A stretch of DNA of 64,000 bases from Micromonospora yangpuensis (GCF_900091615.1 NZ_FMIA01000002.1:5890001-5954000), one strand, 5' to 3'; shown: positions 7,422 to 16,085, counted from the stretch's first letter. The notes: generated by a model from the sequence alone, not told the origin. Made by a program: numbers and translations.

Positions 7422-8347
7422 CCGCCGCCGAAGAGGGGCAGTTCGGCGTACTCCTGCAGGATCGGAGCAGCCACCCCGAGCCGGTGCAACGCCGAGACCA
7501 GCACCGGCATCCGGGGCCGCCCCGCCCCATCGTCGATCTTGAGGGCGACCGCTCCGACGTCCGGCAGTGCCACGGCGATCACGCCTTCCGCGCCCACCTT
7601 CGCCAGCGCACCGGGCACGCCCCGCATCAGCCGGGTGTCCTCGGCCTCGGTACCGCCGACCAGCTCGGGGTGGGCCCGCATCGCGTCGGCGACGGCCCGT
7701 TCGGCCGAACCCGGCTCGGCGTGGACCAACCGCAGGTACGCGCCGGCCAGCCCGGTCAGCGAGAACGCGTGCACCGGCGCACCGCAGCCGTCGACCCCGA
7801 CCGCGGCGACCTGCTCACCGGTGAGCTCCTCGACGGTGGCGCGCAGCCGTTGCTGCAGCGGATGCCCCTCCCGCCAGTACCCGTCCAGCGGCCACCCGGC
7901 GGCGAGGCAGGTGAGCAGCATCCCGGCGTGCTTGCCCGAGCAGTTCATCTGCACCCGGGTCGGCCCACCGCCGGCCCGCAGCACAGCCTGCCGGGCGGCC
8001 TCACCGACCGGCAACTCCGGTGGGCAGTGCAGCGCCGACGGCTCCAGCCCGCCCCCGCGCAGCAGCCCGCCGACCCGGGCCAGGTGGAACTCCTCCCCGG
8101 CGTGACTGGCCGCCACCAGCGCCAGATCGGCCGGGTCGGTCAACCGCAGGCCGGCCCGGAGCATCCCGACCGCCTGCATCGGCTTGCTCGCCGACCGCGG
8201 AAAGACCGGCGAGGTCACGTCCCCCGCACCGGCCAGCACCGCACCCGAGGCGTCGAGCACCACCACCGAGCCGCGGTGCGACCCCTCCACGAAACCGGAG
8301 CGGACCACCTCGGCCAGCGGCACGCCACCCTCATACGTCTTCGCCAC
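7388..8347 (-). CDS. Asparaginase (bacterial asparaginase II-like family)
   Basis: About 319 residues of the Asparaginase_II-type family found in actinobacteria and rhizobia. Visible family features: LAEVVRSGFVEGSHRGSVVV at the N-terminus, SASKPMQAVGML, NCSGKHAGML, VDGCGAPVH and the C-terminal PILQEYAELPLFG. Expected reaction: hydrolysis of L-asparagine to aspartate and ammonia in the cytoplasm. The start is uncertain: GTG at 8347 (VAKTYEGGVPL) fits family length, and a GTG at 8386 would add 13 residues. The extreme 3' end is duplicated downstream. Confidence 0.85.
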   Translation of the reverse strand: MAKTYEGGVPLAEVVRSGFVEGSHRGSVVVLDASGAVLAGAGDVTSPVFPRSASKPMQAVGMLRAGLRLTDPADLALVAASHAGEEFHLARVGGLLRGGGLEPSALHCPPELPVGEAARQAVLRAGGGPTRVQMNCSGKHAGMLLTCLAAGWPLDGYWREGHPLQQRLRATVEELTGEQVAAVGVDGCGAPVHAFSLTGLAGAYLRLVHAEPGSAERAVADAMRAHPELVGGTEAEDTRLMRGVPGALAKVGAEGVIAVALPDVGAVALKIDDGAGRPRMPVLVSALHRLGVAAPILQEYAELPLFGGGVPVGAVRPLW

Positions 8348-8391
8348 AAGCCAAAACGCTACCCACCGCCCCCGCACCCCCCGCACCCAAG

Positions 8392-8444
8392 GTAAGGAAG
8401 GGCCCCCTGTTAACGCTTTCGGTAGATCAGGGTTCCCCTCTCAC
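8392..8444 (+). repeat. Family-1 palindromic element, copy 3 (left half only)
   Basis: GGTAAGGAAGGGCCCCCTGT followed by the inner hairpin GGGTTCCCCTCTCAC; no right arm is present. Unlike most copies it lies upstream of a gene start (asparaginase) and supplies no stop codon. Confidence 0.75.
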
Positions 8445-8518
8445 ATCGCCAGCGCCCTGGTGCCCGACTTCGCCGAGCGCGACGACGGGAGCCCGGAGAC
8501 AGCGGTGGCAACGCAGCG

Positions 8519-9346
8519 TCAGAGGCCGAGCAGGGCGCGTGCCCCGGTGGTATCCAGCGGGGGACGCTGGGCCAGTTGGGCGAAGCCGACCGCGCGGGCG
8601 ACGAGCTGCATGTTCGACTCGACCGGGCGTCCCTTGGCGTACGTCACGGTGTCCTCCATGCCGACCCGCAGGTGCCCGCCGGCCGACAGGGAGGCCAGCA
8701 ACACCGCGATGGTGCTGCGACCGATGCCGGTGGCCGAGAACGTGGTGCCCTCCGGCAGGTCACGCAGCGCCTGGCGGCACGCCACCAGCGCCTCGGTGGT
8801 GCCCGGCATGCCGCCCGGCACGCCCATCACGAAGTCGACGTGCACGTGCCCACCGGCGGGCAGACCGTACCGGTCGAGCAGCCGCCGCAACGTGCTCAGG
8901 TGACCGAGATCGAAGATCTCGTACTCCGGCACGATGCCGCGCTCCTGCATCCGGGTGTGCAGGTCCACGACGAACTCCCACCGGTTGAGGAAGACGCCGT
9001 CGCCGAAGTTGACCGTTCCCATCGTGCAGGAGGCCATATCCGGCGCGGCGTCCAGGACGGCGAGCCGGGCGGCCTCCGGGTCGGTGACCGCGCCCCCGGT
9101 GGAGAGCTGCACGATCAGGTCCGTGCTCTCGCGCAGCGCGGTGACCGTCTCCCGCAGCCGGCCCGGGTCGAGCGTCGGCCTCGCGTCGTCGTCACGGACG
9201 TGGACGTGGATCACGGCGGCGCCGAGCGCCTCGCACTCCCGGGCGGTCAGCAGTAGCTCGTCGAGGGTCACCGGCAACGCCGGGACCTCCGCCTTCGCCG
9301 ACTCCGCACCGGTCGGGGCAACCGTGATCAACGTCCCTGTCGTCAT
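8519..9346 (-). CDS. BKACE (DUF849) beta-keto acid cleavage enzyme
   Basis: 275 residues of the BKACE family, Zn-dependent TIM-barrel enzymes that condense a beta-keto acid with acetyl-CoA to give acetoacetate and a new CoA ester. The Zn and catalytic motifs are seen: HVHVRD (H47, H49, D52) and MEDT (E231, D232). The STGG and SATGIGR loops are also present. The ATG at 9346 (MTTGTLITVAPTGAE) is the family start. No lysine-fermentation or carnitine genes are adjacent, so the actual keto acid is unknown. Confidence 0.87.
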   Translation of the reverse strand: MTTGTLITVAPTGAESAKAEVPALPVTLDELLLTARECEALGAAVIHVHVRDDDARPTLDPGRLRETVTALRESTDLIVQLSTGGAVTDPEAARLAVLDAAPDMASCTMGTVNFGDGVFLNRWEFVVDLHTRMQERGIVPEYEIFDLGHLSTLRRLLDRYGLPAGGHVHVDFVMGVPGGMPGTTEALVACRQALRDLPEGTTFSATGIGRSTIAVLLASLSAGGHLRVGMEDTVTYAKGRPVESNMQLVARAVGFAQLAQRPPLDTTGARALLGL

Positions 9347-9475
9347 GCCGGCGATCCTAGACGCCCCACCCGGAGCCGGCCTCCCACCGCACCGCCCGTA
9401 CGGAGCCGCCACCCACCACGGCCCCGGCCCGCGCCGCGCATCCAGCACCCCCGCCGCAAACTCAGCCCGCCCGGC

Positions 9476-9529
9476 GTTAGAAGGGGCCCCTTCCTATACA
9501 AAAAGCGTTAACAGGGGGCCCTTCCTTAC
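9476..9529 (-). repeat. Family-1 palindromic element, copy 4 (short form)
   Basis: 54 bp, nearly identical to copy 2. On the minus strand GTAAGGAAGGGCCCCCTGTT starts with the TAA stop of the YgfZ gene (9528-9526). Confidence 0.85.
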
Positions 9530-10638
9530 ACAGGGTCGATGGCGGCGGCGGTTTGGGCGACCAGGAGGTGGGCGTCGTCGGGGACGTTGCGCTTGAGCAC
9601 CGCCAGGGCGACCTGGCCCAGCTCGTAGTGGTGCACGGCGGTGCCGACGAAACCGACCGGGCGGCCGTCGAGGGTCACCGGGGTGCCGGCGGCCGGCGGC
9701 TGGTCGGTGGTCACTCCGTCCAGGTGCAGCAGTACGAGTCGACGGGGCGGCCGGCCGAGGTTGTGCACCCGGGCCACCGTCTCCTGCCCCCGGTAGCACC
9801 CCTTCTCCAGGTGTACGGCGCGGGCGATCAGGTCCACCTCGGCCGGGATGGTCCGGTGGTCGGTGTCCACCCCGATCCGGGCCCGACGGGCGGCCACCCG
9901 GACCGCCTCGTACGCCCACAGCCCGGCCACCGGCACTCCCGCGTCCCGCAGGTCGGCGGCCACCTGTGCCATGGTGGCCCGGGGCACCAGCAGGTCCACG
10001 CCGAGCGGCACCCGTCGGGCCCACCCGCCGGCGGGCAGCGGCGCGACGGCGTACCGGACGGTCGGTCGGGCCGGCAGCTCACCGGTGCGGAACTTCGGAC
10101 CGGGCACCGCGACGGCGTCGGGCTCGGCCAGCCCGCTCACGCCCAGCGTGGTGAGCGCACCGGTGGCCTGCGGCCCGACCAGGCTCAGCAGTGCCCACTC
10201 GGCGGTGGCGTCCCGCGGCTCGACCTTGCTGAAGAACCGCATCCGCTCCAGGTACGCCAGCAGGCCGGCGGTCATCCCGGGCTCGGTGTCCAGCCAGGTG
10301 GTCTCGCCGTCCTCGGCGACCATGGCGTGCTGCTCGACGTGCCCGTGCGGGGAGAGCACCAGCAGCTCGGTGCCCTCACCGGCGGTCAGGTCGGCCAGGT
10401 GCTGCGAGGTGAGGGTGTGCAGCCAGCTGGCGCGTTCCTCGCCGGGCACCGCGATCACTCCCCGGTGGGACCGGTCGACAAGTCCCACCCCGGTGGAGAG
10501 GGTCCGCTGCTCGCGCATCGGGTCGCCGTAGTGGGCGGCCACCGGCTGCACGCCGGCGGCGGCGTGCGCCGGGTCGGGCTGGTCCCGGGTCTGTTCGTCG
10601 ATGGCCTCGGTGCTCACCGCTCCGGCGATGTCGATCAT
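9526..10638 (-). CDS. ygfZ: YgfZ/CAF17-type folate-binding Fe-S maintenance protein
   Basis: 370 residues of the GcvT-related YgfZ family, which binds tetrahydrofolate and supports Fe-S cluster enzyme activity. The diagnostic motif KGCYRGQE is at residues 279-286, followed by TVARVHNLGRPPRRL. The ATG at 10638 overlaps the TGA of the Fur-family gene (ATGA), so the two are translationally coupled. The placement beside an aminodeoxychorismate-lyase-like gene fits a folate link and matches M. tuberculosis Rv0811c-Rv0812. The TAA stop is provided by a family-1 palindrome. Confidence 0.9.
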   Translation of the reverse strand: MIDIAGAVSTEAIDEQTRDQPDPAHAAAGVQPVAAHYGDPMREQRTLSTGVGLVDRSHRGVIAVPGEERASWLHTLTSQHLADLTAGEGTELLVLSPHGHVEQHAMVAEDGETTWLDTEPGMTAGLLAYLERMRFFSKVEPRDATAEWALLSLVGPQATGALTTLGVSGLAEPDAVAVPGPKFRTGELPARPTVRYAVAPLPAGGWARRVPLGVDLLVPRATMAQVAADLRDAGVPVAGLWAYEAVRVAARRARIGVDTDHRTIPAEVDLIARAVHLEKGCYRGQETVARVHNLGRPPRRLVLLHLDGVTTDQPPAAGTPVTLDGRPVGFVGTAVHHYELGQVALAVLKRNVPDDAHLLVAQTAAAIDPV

Positions 10639-11063
10639 TTCTGGACCCCGTTCTGGCAGCGTACGCAGACGCCGAAGAGTGACACGTGGCCGATGTCGAC
10701 GACGAACCCGCGCTCGGCGAGCAGCTGGTCGGCGAGCGGGCCGAAGTGCGCCGGGTCGACCTCGTCGACCGCCCCGCACTCCCGGCAGACCAGGTGCACG
10801 TGCTGATGTTCACCGGCCGCGTGGTAGGTCGGCGAGCCGTGCGAGAGGTGGGTGTGGGTGACCAGGCCGAGCCGTTCGAGCAGCTCCAACGTCCGGTAGA
10901 TGGTGGTGATGTTCACTCCGGCGGCCACCTCACGGACCGCCGTGTGCACCTGCTCCGGGGTGGCGTGCCCCAGGTCCAGCACCGCCTGGAGGACCAGTTG
11001 GCGCTGCGGGGTCAGCCGCAGCCCGCGGGCCCGCAGCAGGTCGGCCAGGGAGGATTCGGACAC
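10635..11063 (-). CDS. Fur-family metalloregulator
   Basis: 142 residues. A winged helix-turn-helix covers about residues 1-80 (TPEQVHTAVREVAAGVNITTIYRTLELLERLGL). The dimerisation domain has two CxxC pairs (C93/C96 and C133/C136) that would hold the structural zinc, and a His cluster (H81, H86, H88, H90) suited to a sensing site. Whether it senses Fe, Zn or Ni cannot be told. The GTG at 11063 begins VSESSLADLLRARG, the expected N-terminus. The coupling to ygfZ hints at iron or Fe-S homeostasis. Confidence 0.88.
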   Translation of the reverse strand: MSESSLADLLRARGLRLTPQRQLVLQAVLDLGHATPEQVHTAVREVAAGVNITTIYRTLELLERLGLVTHTHLSHGSPTYHAAGEHQHVHLVCRECGAVDEVDPAHFGPLADQLLAERGFVVDIGHVSLFGVCVRCQNGVQK

Positions 11064-11109
11064 CGTCCGATCATAGTTCGGCCCACGCCGGGCGGCCGGC
11101 CCGCGCAAC

Positions 11110-11240
11110 GCTCCCGCCGGGCCACCGGACCGTGCGGCGGGGGCCCGGCGAGGCTCGGCGAGCGGACCGGACCGTACGGCGGGCGGACCGGTGCGGCGAG
11201 CGGACCGGTGCGGCGGGCGGACCGGACGGCGGTACCGGTG
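11110..11240 (+). repeat. Degenerate tandem repeat between the fur-like gene and the aminotransferase
   Basis: Imperfect repeats of GCGGACCGGTGCGGCGG with about 18-bp spacing fill the divergent intergenic region. No clear promoter is visible inside it. Confidence 0.55.
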
Positions 11241-11263
11241 GCACGCCGGTACGCTCGGCGGTC

Positions 11264-12103
11264 GTGACGGCGGCGCGGGTGGCGGTGCTCGGTCGGGGGC
11301 TGGTACCGACCGGTGAGCCGGTGCTGCGCGGCGACGACCTGGGCGTACTGCACGGTGACGGCCTCTTCGAGACGATCCACCTGCGCGCCGGTCGGCCGTG
11401 GCTGCTCGACGAGCACCTGGACCGGTTGGGCCGGGCCGCCGTCCGGATGGCCCTGCCACTGCCGCCCCGAGAGGCTCTGGTCGAGCTGCTCGCGGCGGTC
11501 GCCGCCGGCTGGCCGGTCGAGGTCGAGGGGGCGTTGCGCCTGGTCTGCACCCGGGGCCCGGAGGGCGGCGGCCCACCGTCGGTGTTCGCCACCCTGGCCG
11601 AGGTCCCACCGGCGGCGCTGCGGGCCCGCCGCACCGGCATCGACGTGGTCACCCTCGCCCTGGGGGTACCGTCCACCGTCCGCCCCGACCTGGCCTGGCT
11701 ACCGTCCGGCGTCAAGTCCACCTCGTACGCGGTCAACAGCGCCGCCCGCCGCTGGGCCGCCGGGCACGGCGCCGAGGACGTGCTCTGGGTCTCTACCGAC
11801 GGGTACGCCCTGGAGGGGCCGAGCGCGAACGTGGTCTGGCTGGTCGGCGACACGCTGTGCACGGTGCCGGCAGACCGGACCGGGATCCTGCCCGGGGTGA
11901 CCGCCCGTTGGCTGCTCGACCAGGCGCCGACGATCGGGCTCAGCCCCGCCGAACGCCTGGTCACCCCGGCGGAGCTGCGGGCCGCCGACGCCGTCTGGTT
12001 GACCTCGTCGGTGCGGGGCCTGGCCGAGGTCCGTACCCTCGACGGCCGGCGTCTCCCCCGCGCCCCGCAGGCCGTCGCCGACCTGGTCCACCCACCCACC
12101 TGA
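11264..12103 (+). CDS. Class IV aminotransferase (probable 4-amino-4-deoxychorismate lyase)
   Basis: 279-residue fold-type IV PLP enzyme. The PLP lysine is in SGVKSTSYAVNSAARRWA. The phosphate-binding and substrate regions VWVSTDGYALEGPSANV-like and LTSSVRGLAEV are present. Aminodeoxychorismate lyase (PabC) would release pyruvate to give p-aminobenzoate for folate; the neighbouring YgfZ and the matching M. tuberculosis order support this. A branched-chain or D-amino-acid aminotransferase is the alternative. The GTG at 11264 gives VTAARVAVLGRGLVP, the family N-terminus. Confidence 0.8.
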   Translation: MTAARVAVLGRGLVPTGEPVLRGDDLGVLHGDGLFETIHLRAGRPWLLDEHLDRLGRAAVRMALPLPPREALVELLAAVAAGWPVEVEGALRLVCTRGPEGGGPPSVFATLAEVPPAALRARRTGIDVVTLALGVPSTVRPDLAWLPSGVKSTSYAVNSAARRWAAGHGAEDVLWVSTDGYALEGPSANVVWLVGDTLCTVPADRTGILPGVTARWLLDQAPTIGLSPAERLVTPAELRAADAVWLTSSVRGLAEVRTLDGRRLPRAPQAVADLVHPPT

Positions 12104-12139
12104 CCGCCGACCCCGACAGGTGTCGGGCCTCGCCCGCCG

Positions 12140-12216
12140 TTGATCGACTCGGTTGAGCCGATATGGCGGTATCAAGGTGCCTCCGATACCGCCATATCTG
12201 CTCAACCGAGTCGATC
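12140..12216. repeat. Family-2 palindrome, copy 1
   Basis: 33-bp arms (left begins TGATCGACTCGGTTGAGCCG) with one mismatch, around an 11-nt loop (12173-12183). It lies 36 bp after the aminotransferase stop. The second copy is at 24442-24520. Confidence 0.9.
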
Positions 12217-12227
12217 AGCCGCTGCCG

Positions 12228-12340
12228 ACGCGGGGAGAGGCGGCGCGGAAGCGGGGAGAGGCGGCGCGGGAGCGGTGGGTGGTGGGTGGTGGCGCGGGAG
12301 CGGTGGGTGGTGGGTGGTGGCGCGGAAGCGGTGGGTGGTG
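12228..12340. repeat. Tandem repeat of about 29 bp
   Basis: Units of the form GCGCGGGAGCGGTGGGTGGT recur about three times, preceded by two copies of GCGGGGAGAGGCGGC. The array is non-coding and abuts the 3' end of the nitrobindin-like gene. Confidence 0.7.
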
Positions 12341-12344
12341 ACGG

Positions 12345-12935
12345 TCAGCCCGCGACGCGGACCAGTCGGGCGGAGAGGTGCGGGGAGAGCGGATGGCCCA
12401 CCCCGGCCATCTCCTGGGCGTAGAGCAGGGCACCGTCGACGATGCCGAAGAGGCGCTGCCCGGCGGTGACCTCCTTGGCGGTCGCGGTCCGGACCACCGC
12501 GTCGGTGACGAACTCGATCTGGGTGCCCTTGCGCTTGCCGACGTGCAGCTCCATCACGCCGGTCGGCACCGACATCAGCGCCTCCAGCTCGTCGGTGACC
12601 CGGTCGCCGTCCAGCACCGGTCGCCACCAGCCGACCTCCCGCCCGGCCGGGCGTACCGGCTGGCTCTGCTCGTCCAGCAGCCAGGCCCGGGACTCGTAGA
12701 ACAGGAACGGCCGGCCGTCGTGGCTGATCCGGATCTCCTGCGCGAAGTCGAAGTCCTCGATGGTGGGGAAGCCGCCCCGGCCCCGGCCCCGCCAGACACC
12801 GACGTACGGCAGCAGAGCGTCCAACGAGGGGTGCAGCTTGGGACCGACCCGCAGGTCGTGGCTCTCCTCGTACGGGTACGGGTCGACCGGTGGCGCGTTC
12901 AACCACGGCGGCTGCAACGGATTCGCGTCACTCAC
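12345..12935 (-). CDS. Nitrobindin-like heme-binding FABP-fold protein
   Basis: 196 residues of the nitrobindin/THAP4 C-terminal-type family, 10-stranded beta-barrels that bind ferric heme. The signature GVWRGRGRGGFPTIEDFDF contains the GxWxGxG motif, and the C-terminal VGHPLSPHLSARL holds the probable proximal His. M. tuberculosis Rv0813c is the counterpart in gene order. These proteins isomerise peroxynitrite in vitro; the physiological role is unsettled. GTG at 12935 starts VSDANPLQPPWLNAPPVDPYPYEE-type sequence typical of actinobacterial members. Confidence 0.87.
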   Translation of the reverse strand: MSDANPLQPPWLNAPPVDPYPYEESHDLRVGPKLHPSLDALLPYVGVWRGRGRGGFPTIEDFDFAQEIRISHDGRPFLFYESRAWLLDEQSQPVRPAGREVGWWRPVLDGDRVTDELEALMSVPTGVMELHVGKRKGTQIEFVTDAVVRTATAKEVTAGQRLFGIVDGALLYAQEMAGVGHPLSPHLSARLVRVAG

Positions 12936-12990
12936 AGGTTACTCTCCGTTCGCGACTGCGGGGCTCGCAGCACCGGCTCACTCCTCGCGC

Positions 12991-13095
12991 TCACAGGTTG
13001 CCTCTCGAAATGCGGACCGCCAGGTAGACCAGGCCGCCGGCGAGCGCGCCGAGACCCGCGACCAGCAGGCTGACGAACCCGATCTCGGTGACCAT
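12991..13095 (-). CDS. 34-residue single-pass membrane peptide
   Basis: A short ORF starting at an ATG (13095) encodes one hydrophobic helix (GFVSLLVAGLGALAGGLVYL) ending in the basic AVRISRGNL. It lies 55 bp upstream of the nitrobindin-like gene in the same direction and 24 bp from the divergent DsrE-like gene. The stop region and the nitrobindin start region share a near-repeat around TCACAGGTT. Function unknown; a membrane anchor or regulator peptide is possible. Confidence 0.55.
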   Translation of the reverse strand: MVTEIGFVSLLVAGLGALAGGLVYLAVRISRGNL

Positions 13096-13119
13096 GCCGG
13101 CCATCCTATGCTGGGCGCC

Positions 13120-13482
13120 ATGGCCCGCACTCTCGTCGTCAAGGCCACCGCCGGGGCGGACGCCCCGGAGCGGTGTGCCCAGGCTTTCACGGTCGCCGCC
13201 ACCGCCGCCGCGGCCGGAGTGGACGTCTCGCTCTGGCTGACCGGCGAGTCCACCTGGTTCGTGCTGCCGGGGCGGGCCGCGCAGTTCGAGCTGCCGCACT
13301 CGGCGCCCCTGGCCGAACTGCTGCACGTCGTCCTCACCACCGGCCGGGTCACCGCGTGCACCCAGTGCGCCGCCCGCCGGGACATCGGCCCGGACGACGT
13401 GCTGCCGGGGGTACGCATCGCCGGTGCGGCGGTCTTCGTCGAGGAGATCATGGCCGACGACACCCGGTCGCTCGTCTACTGA
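13120..13482 (+). CDS. DsrE/DsrF-like family protein
   Basis: 120 residues with the DsrE-like fold pattern: LVVKATAGADAPERCAQAFT, then VSLWLTGESTWFVLPG, then a conserved C-terminal AVFVEEIMADDTRSLVY. One CxxC pair is present (TACTQCAARRDIG), possibly redox or persulfide active. DsrE proteins relay sulfur or act in tRNA thiolation in other bacteria; the role here is not known. The ATG at 13120 was preferred to the in-frame ATG at 13108 because it directly precedes the conserved core. Confidence 0.75.
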   Translation: MARTLVVKATAGADAPERCAQAFTVAATAAAAGVDVSLWLTGESTWFVLPGRAAQFELPHSAPLAELLHVVLTTGRVTACTQCAARRDIGPDDVLPGVRIAGAAVFVEEIMADDTRSLVY

Positions 13483-13559
13483 TCCCGAGCTGGGCTTTCG
13501 TCCCGCGGGAGAGTGTCGATACCGGCCCGGCGCGACGCCCGGCTGCCTACCATTCAACG

Positions 13560-13967
13560 GTGACCGAGGCGACGGAGAGGTTCTTCGCATCGTTGCCGGA
13601 ACGTGCTCCGGCGGTGCTGCGCAGCCCGGTCCACGGCACCATGCAGATCGACCTCGACCACGGCGAGCAGACCGAGCACTGGCAGGTCGTGCTGGCACCG
13701 GGCAAGGCCGAGGTACGCCGGGGGCAGACCGAGTCGGACACCACCTGGTTCTGCTCCGCCGACCTCTTCGAGCGGCTGGTCACCGGTGAGCGGCAGAGCA
13801 TCGCCGCGATGTTGCGCAGCGAGACCACCATCGTCGGCAACGTCGTACTCTTCCTGGCCTTCCGGGGGTTCTTCCCGAGCCCGCCGGGTACCCGCGACCC
13901 GCGGGACACCGCCCGGGAACTCCGCGACCGCGAGCAGCGGGCCAGCTCGGGTGGGCGGGACCGGTGA
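13560..13967 (+). CDS. SCP2 sterol-transfer-like domain protein
   Basis: 135 residues resembling single SCP2-domain proteins (GTMQIDLDHGEQTEHWQVVL; TWFCSADLFERLVTGERQSIAAMLR; VVLFLAFRGFFPSPP). The GTG at 13560 gives a compact domain. Its TGA overlaps the GTG of the debranching-enzyme gene (GTGA), so the two are translated together. SCP2 folds bind hydrophobic ligands; why one is coupled to a glycoside hydrolase is not evident. Confidence 0.72.
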   Translation: MTEATERFFASLPERAPAVLRSPVHGTMQIDLDHGEQTEHWQVVLAPGKAEVRRGQTESDTTWFCSADLFERLVTGERQSIAAMLRSETTIVGNVVLFLAFRGFFPSPPGTRDPRDTARELRDREQRASSGGRDR

Positions 13968-16018
13968 AGGAACGGGTACGCATCCTGGACGGCAACACCT
14001 TCCTGGTAAGTGACCGGGTAGGTGACATCGAGCCCTCCGTGGACTTCCCGACCGGGATGTTCTCCTTCGACACCCGCTTCCTGTCGACCTGGTTGCTGAA
14101 GCTGGACGGTCAGCGGCTGCACGAGTTGTCGCTCGACGACACGGAGTCGTACCAGACGCGGTTCTTCCTGGTCCCCGGCGAGCCGACGCACTACCTCGAC
14201 GCCAAGGCCTCGGTGATCCGGGAGCGGTCCATCGGCGGCAGCCTGGACGAGCAGCTGAGCGTCTTCAACCACACCCGGGCCGAGGTCGGTTTCACGGTCC
14301 GGATCGAGATGGGCGCCGACTTCGCCGACCTGTTCGAGATCAAGGACTTGCAGCACAAGAAGGGACGGGTCACCGCGATCCCCGGTGTGAACGAGCTGCG
14401 GCTGGCCTACCAGCGGGAGACCTTCCGTCGGGAGGCGATGATCAGCAGCACCGCGCCCGCCGAGGTCGACGAACGCGGGATGACCTTCCGGATCCGGGTC
14501 GGGCCCCAGTCGGAGTGGAACACCCGGCTGCGGGTGGTGCCGGTCATCCGCAGTTCCCGGGGTCAGGACTTCCGGGCCGTGCTGCCGATCGCCGGGCTGC
14601 GCGACGTCGAGGCCATCCGCAGCGAGCAACGGAAGTTCGTCGAGCGGGCGCCCAAGCTCGGCTGCGACTGCGGGCCGCTGGCCGGGGCGTACCGGCGCAG
14701 TCTGGACGATCTCTCCGCGCTGCGGTACGAGTCGATCTCGCTCGGGGTCCGGCTGGTCGCCGCCGGGCTGCCCTGGTTCATGACCCTCTTCGGGCGGGAC
14801 AGCATCTTCACCTCGTTGCAGGTGCTGCCCTTCCTGCCGGAGCTGGTGCCGCCGACGATCACCCTGCTGGCCGGTCTGCAGGGCACCCGGCTGGACGACT
14901 TCCGGGACGAGGAGCCGGGCAAGATCCTGCACGAGCTGCGCTACGGGGAGACCTCCGGCTTCGAGGAGCAGCCGCACTCGCCGTACTACGGGGCCGCCGA
15001 CTCCACCCCGCTCTTCGTGATCCTGCTTGACGAGTACGAGCGGTGGACCGGCGACGACCAGTTGGTCCGGCGGTTGGAGACCTCGGTGCGGGCCGCGCTG
15101 GCCTGGATCGACAGCTACGGCGACCTGCTCGGCACCGGCTATGTCTGGTACCACAGCCGCAACCCGGGCACCGGGCTGGAGAACCAGTGCTGGAAGGACT
15201 CCTGGGACGGCATCCCGTACCGCGACGGGCGGCTGCCGGGTTTCCCCCGGGCCACCTGCGAACTACAGGGGTACGCCTACGACGCGAAGTTGCGCGGTGC
15301 CCGCCTGGCCCGGACCTTCTTCGACGATCCCGAGTACGCCGACCGGCTGGAACGGGAGGCGGCGGAGTTGAAGGCCCGGTTCAACCGGGACTTCTGGGTG
15401 GCCGACGGTGGGTACTACGCGCTCGCCCTGGACGCCGACGGCGCGCAGGTGGACGGGCTCTCCTCCAACCTCGGCCACCTGCTGTGGAGCGGGATCGTCG
15501 ACGAGTCCCGCGCCCCCCAGGTGGCCGAACACCTGCTCTCCCCGGAACTCTTCTCCGGCTGGGGCATCCGGACCCTGGCCACCGGCCAGGCCCGGTACAA
15601 CCCGATCGGGTACCACGTCGGCACGGTCTGGCCGTTCGACAACTCGTTCATCGCCTGGGGGCTGTGGCGGTACGGCTTCCGCAGCGAGGCCGGGCGGCTC
15701 GCCGAGGCGGTTCTCAGTGCGTCCCGCCACTTCGGCGGGCGGCTGCCGGAGGCGTTCGCCGGGTACCCGCGCGAGTTGACCGACTATCCGGTGGAGTATC
15801 CGACGGCGTGCAGCCCGCAGGCCTGGTCGGCGGGTACGCCGCTGTTGCTGCTGCGGGTGATGCTCGGGCTCCAGCCGCAGGGTGAGCATCTGATCATCGA
15901 TCCGGCGGTGCCGGAGGGGATGGGTCGGATCGAGCTGCTGGACATCCCCGGCCGCTGGGGGCGGGTGGACGCCCTCGGCCGCAGCCGGAGCCCGCGCGAC
16001 CCCGACCGCGGCCACTGA
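13964..16018 (+). CDS. Amylo-alpha-1,6-glucosidase / glycogen-debranching-type protein
   Basis: 684 residues. The N-terminal half (about 1-210) is a GDE_N-type beta-sandwich (GNTFLVSDRVGDI; GMFSFDTRFLS). The C-terminal half is an (alpha/alpha)6 toroid of the GH63/GH133-like class, with LPWFMTLFGRDSIFTSLQ, GKILHELRYGE, ENQCWKDSWDG, GYHVGTVWPFDNSFIAWG and TACSPQAWSAGTP. It is expected to act on alpha-1,6 branches of glycogen-like polymers or related alpha-glucans. No signal peptide is visible, so it is cytoplasmic. The GTG start overlaps the SCP2 gene stop. Confidence 0.88.
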   Translation: MKERVRILDGNTFLVSDRVGDIEPSVDFPTGMFSFDTRFLSTWLLKLDGQRLHELSLDDTESYQTRFFLVPGEPTHYLDAKASVIRERSIGGSLDEQLSVFNHTRAEVGFTVRIEMGADFADLFEIKDLQHKKGRVTAIPGVNELRLAYQRETFRREAMISSTAPAEVDERGMTFRIRVGPQSEWNTRLRVVPVIRSSRGQDFRAVLPIAGLRDVEAIRSEQRKFVERAPKLGCDCGPLAGAYRRSLDDLSALRYESISLGVRLVAAGLPWFMTLFGRDSIFTSLQVLPFLPELVPPTITLLAGLQGTRLDDFRDEEPGKILHELRYGETSGFEEQPHSPYYGAADSTPLFVILLDEYERWTGDDQLVRRLETSVRAALAWIDSYGDLLGTGYVWYHSRNPGTGLENQCWKDSWDGIPYRDGRLPGFPRATCELQGYAYDAKLRGARLARTFFDDPEYADRLEREAAELKARFNRDFWVADGGYYALALDADGAQVDGLSSNLGHLLWSGIVDESRAPQVAEHLLSPELFSGWGIRTLATGQARYNPIGYHVGTVWPFDNSFIAWGLWRYGFRSEAGRLAEAVLSASRHFGGRLPEAFAGYPRELTDYPVEYPTACSPQAWSAGTPLLLLRVMLGLQPQGEHLIIDPAVPEGMGRIELLDIPGRWGRVDALGRSRSPRDPDRGH

Positions 16019-16066
16019 CCCGGCCGAGGCCGGGCGGAGCCACTGACCCGGCCGAGGCCGTGCAGA
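16012..16066 (+). repeat. 28-bp tandem duplication over the debranching-gene stop codon
   Basis: CCACTGACCCGGCCGAGGCC occurs at 16012 and again at 16040. The first copy includes the last codon and the TGA stop. Confidence 0.8.
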
Positions 16067-16085
16067 GCGACCGCAGGAGGACGGG

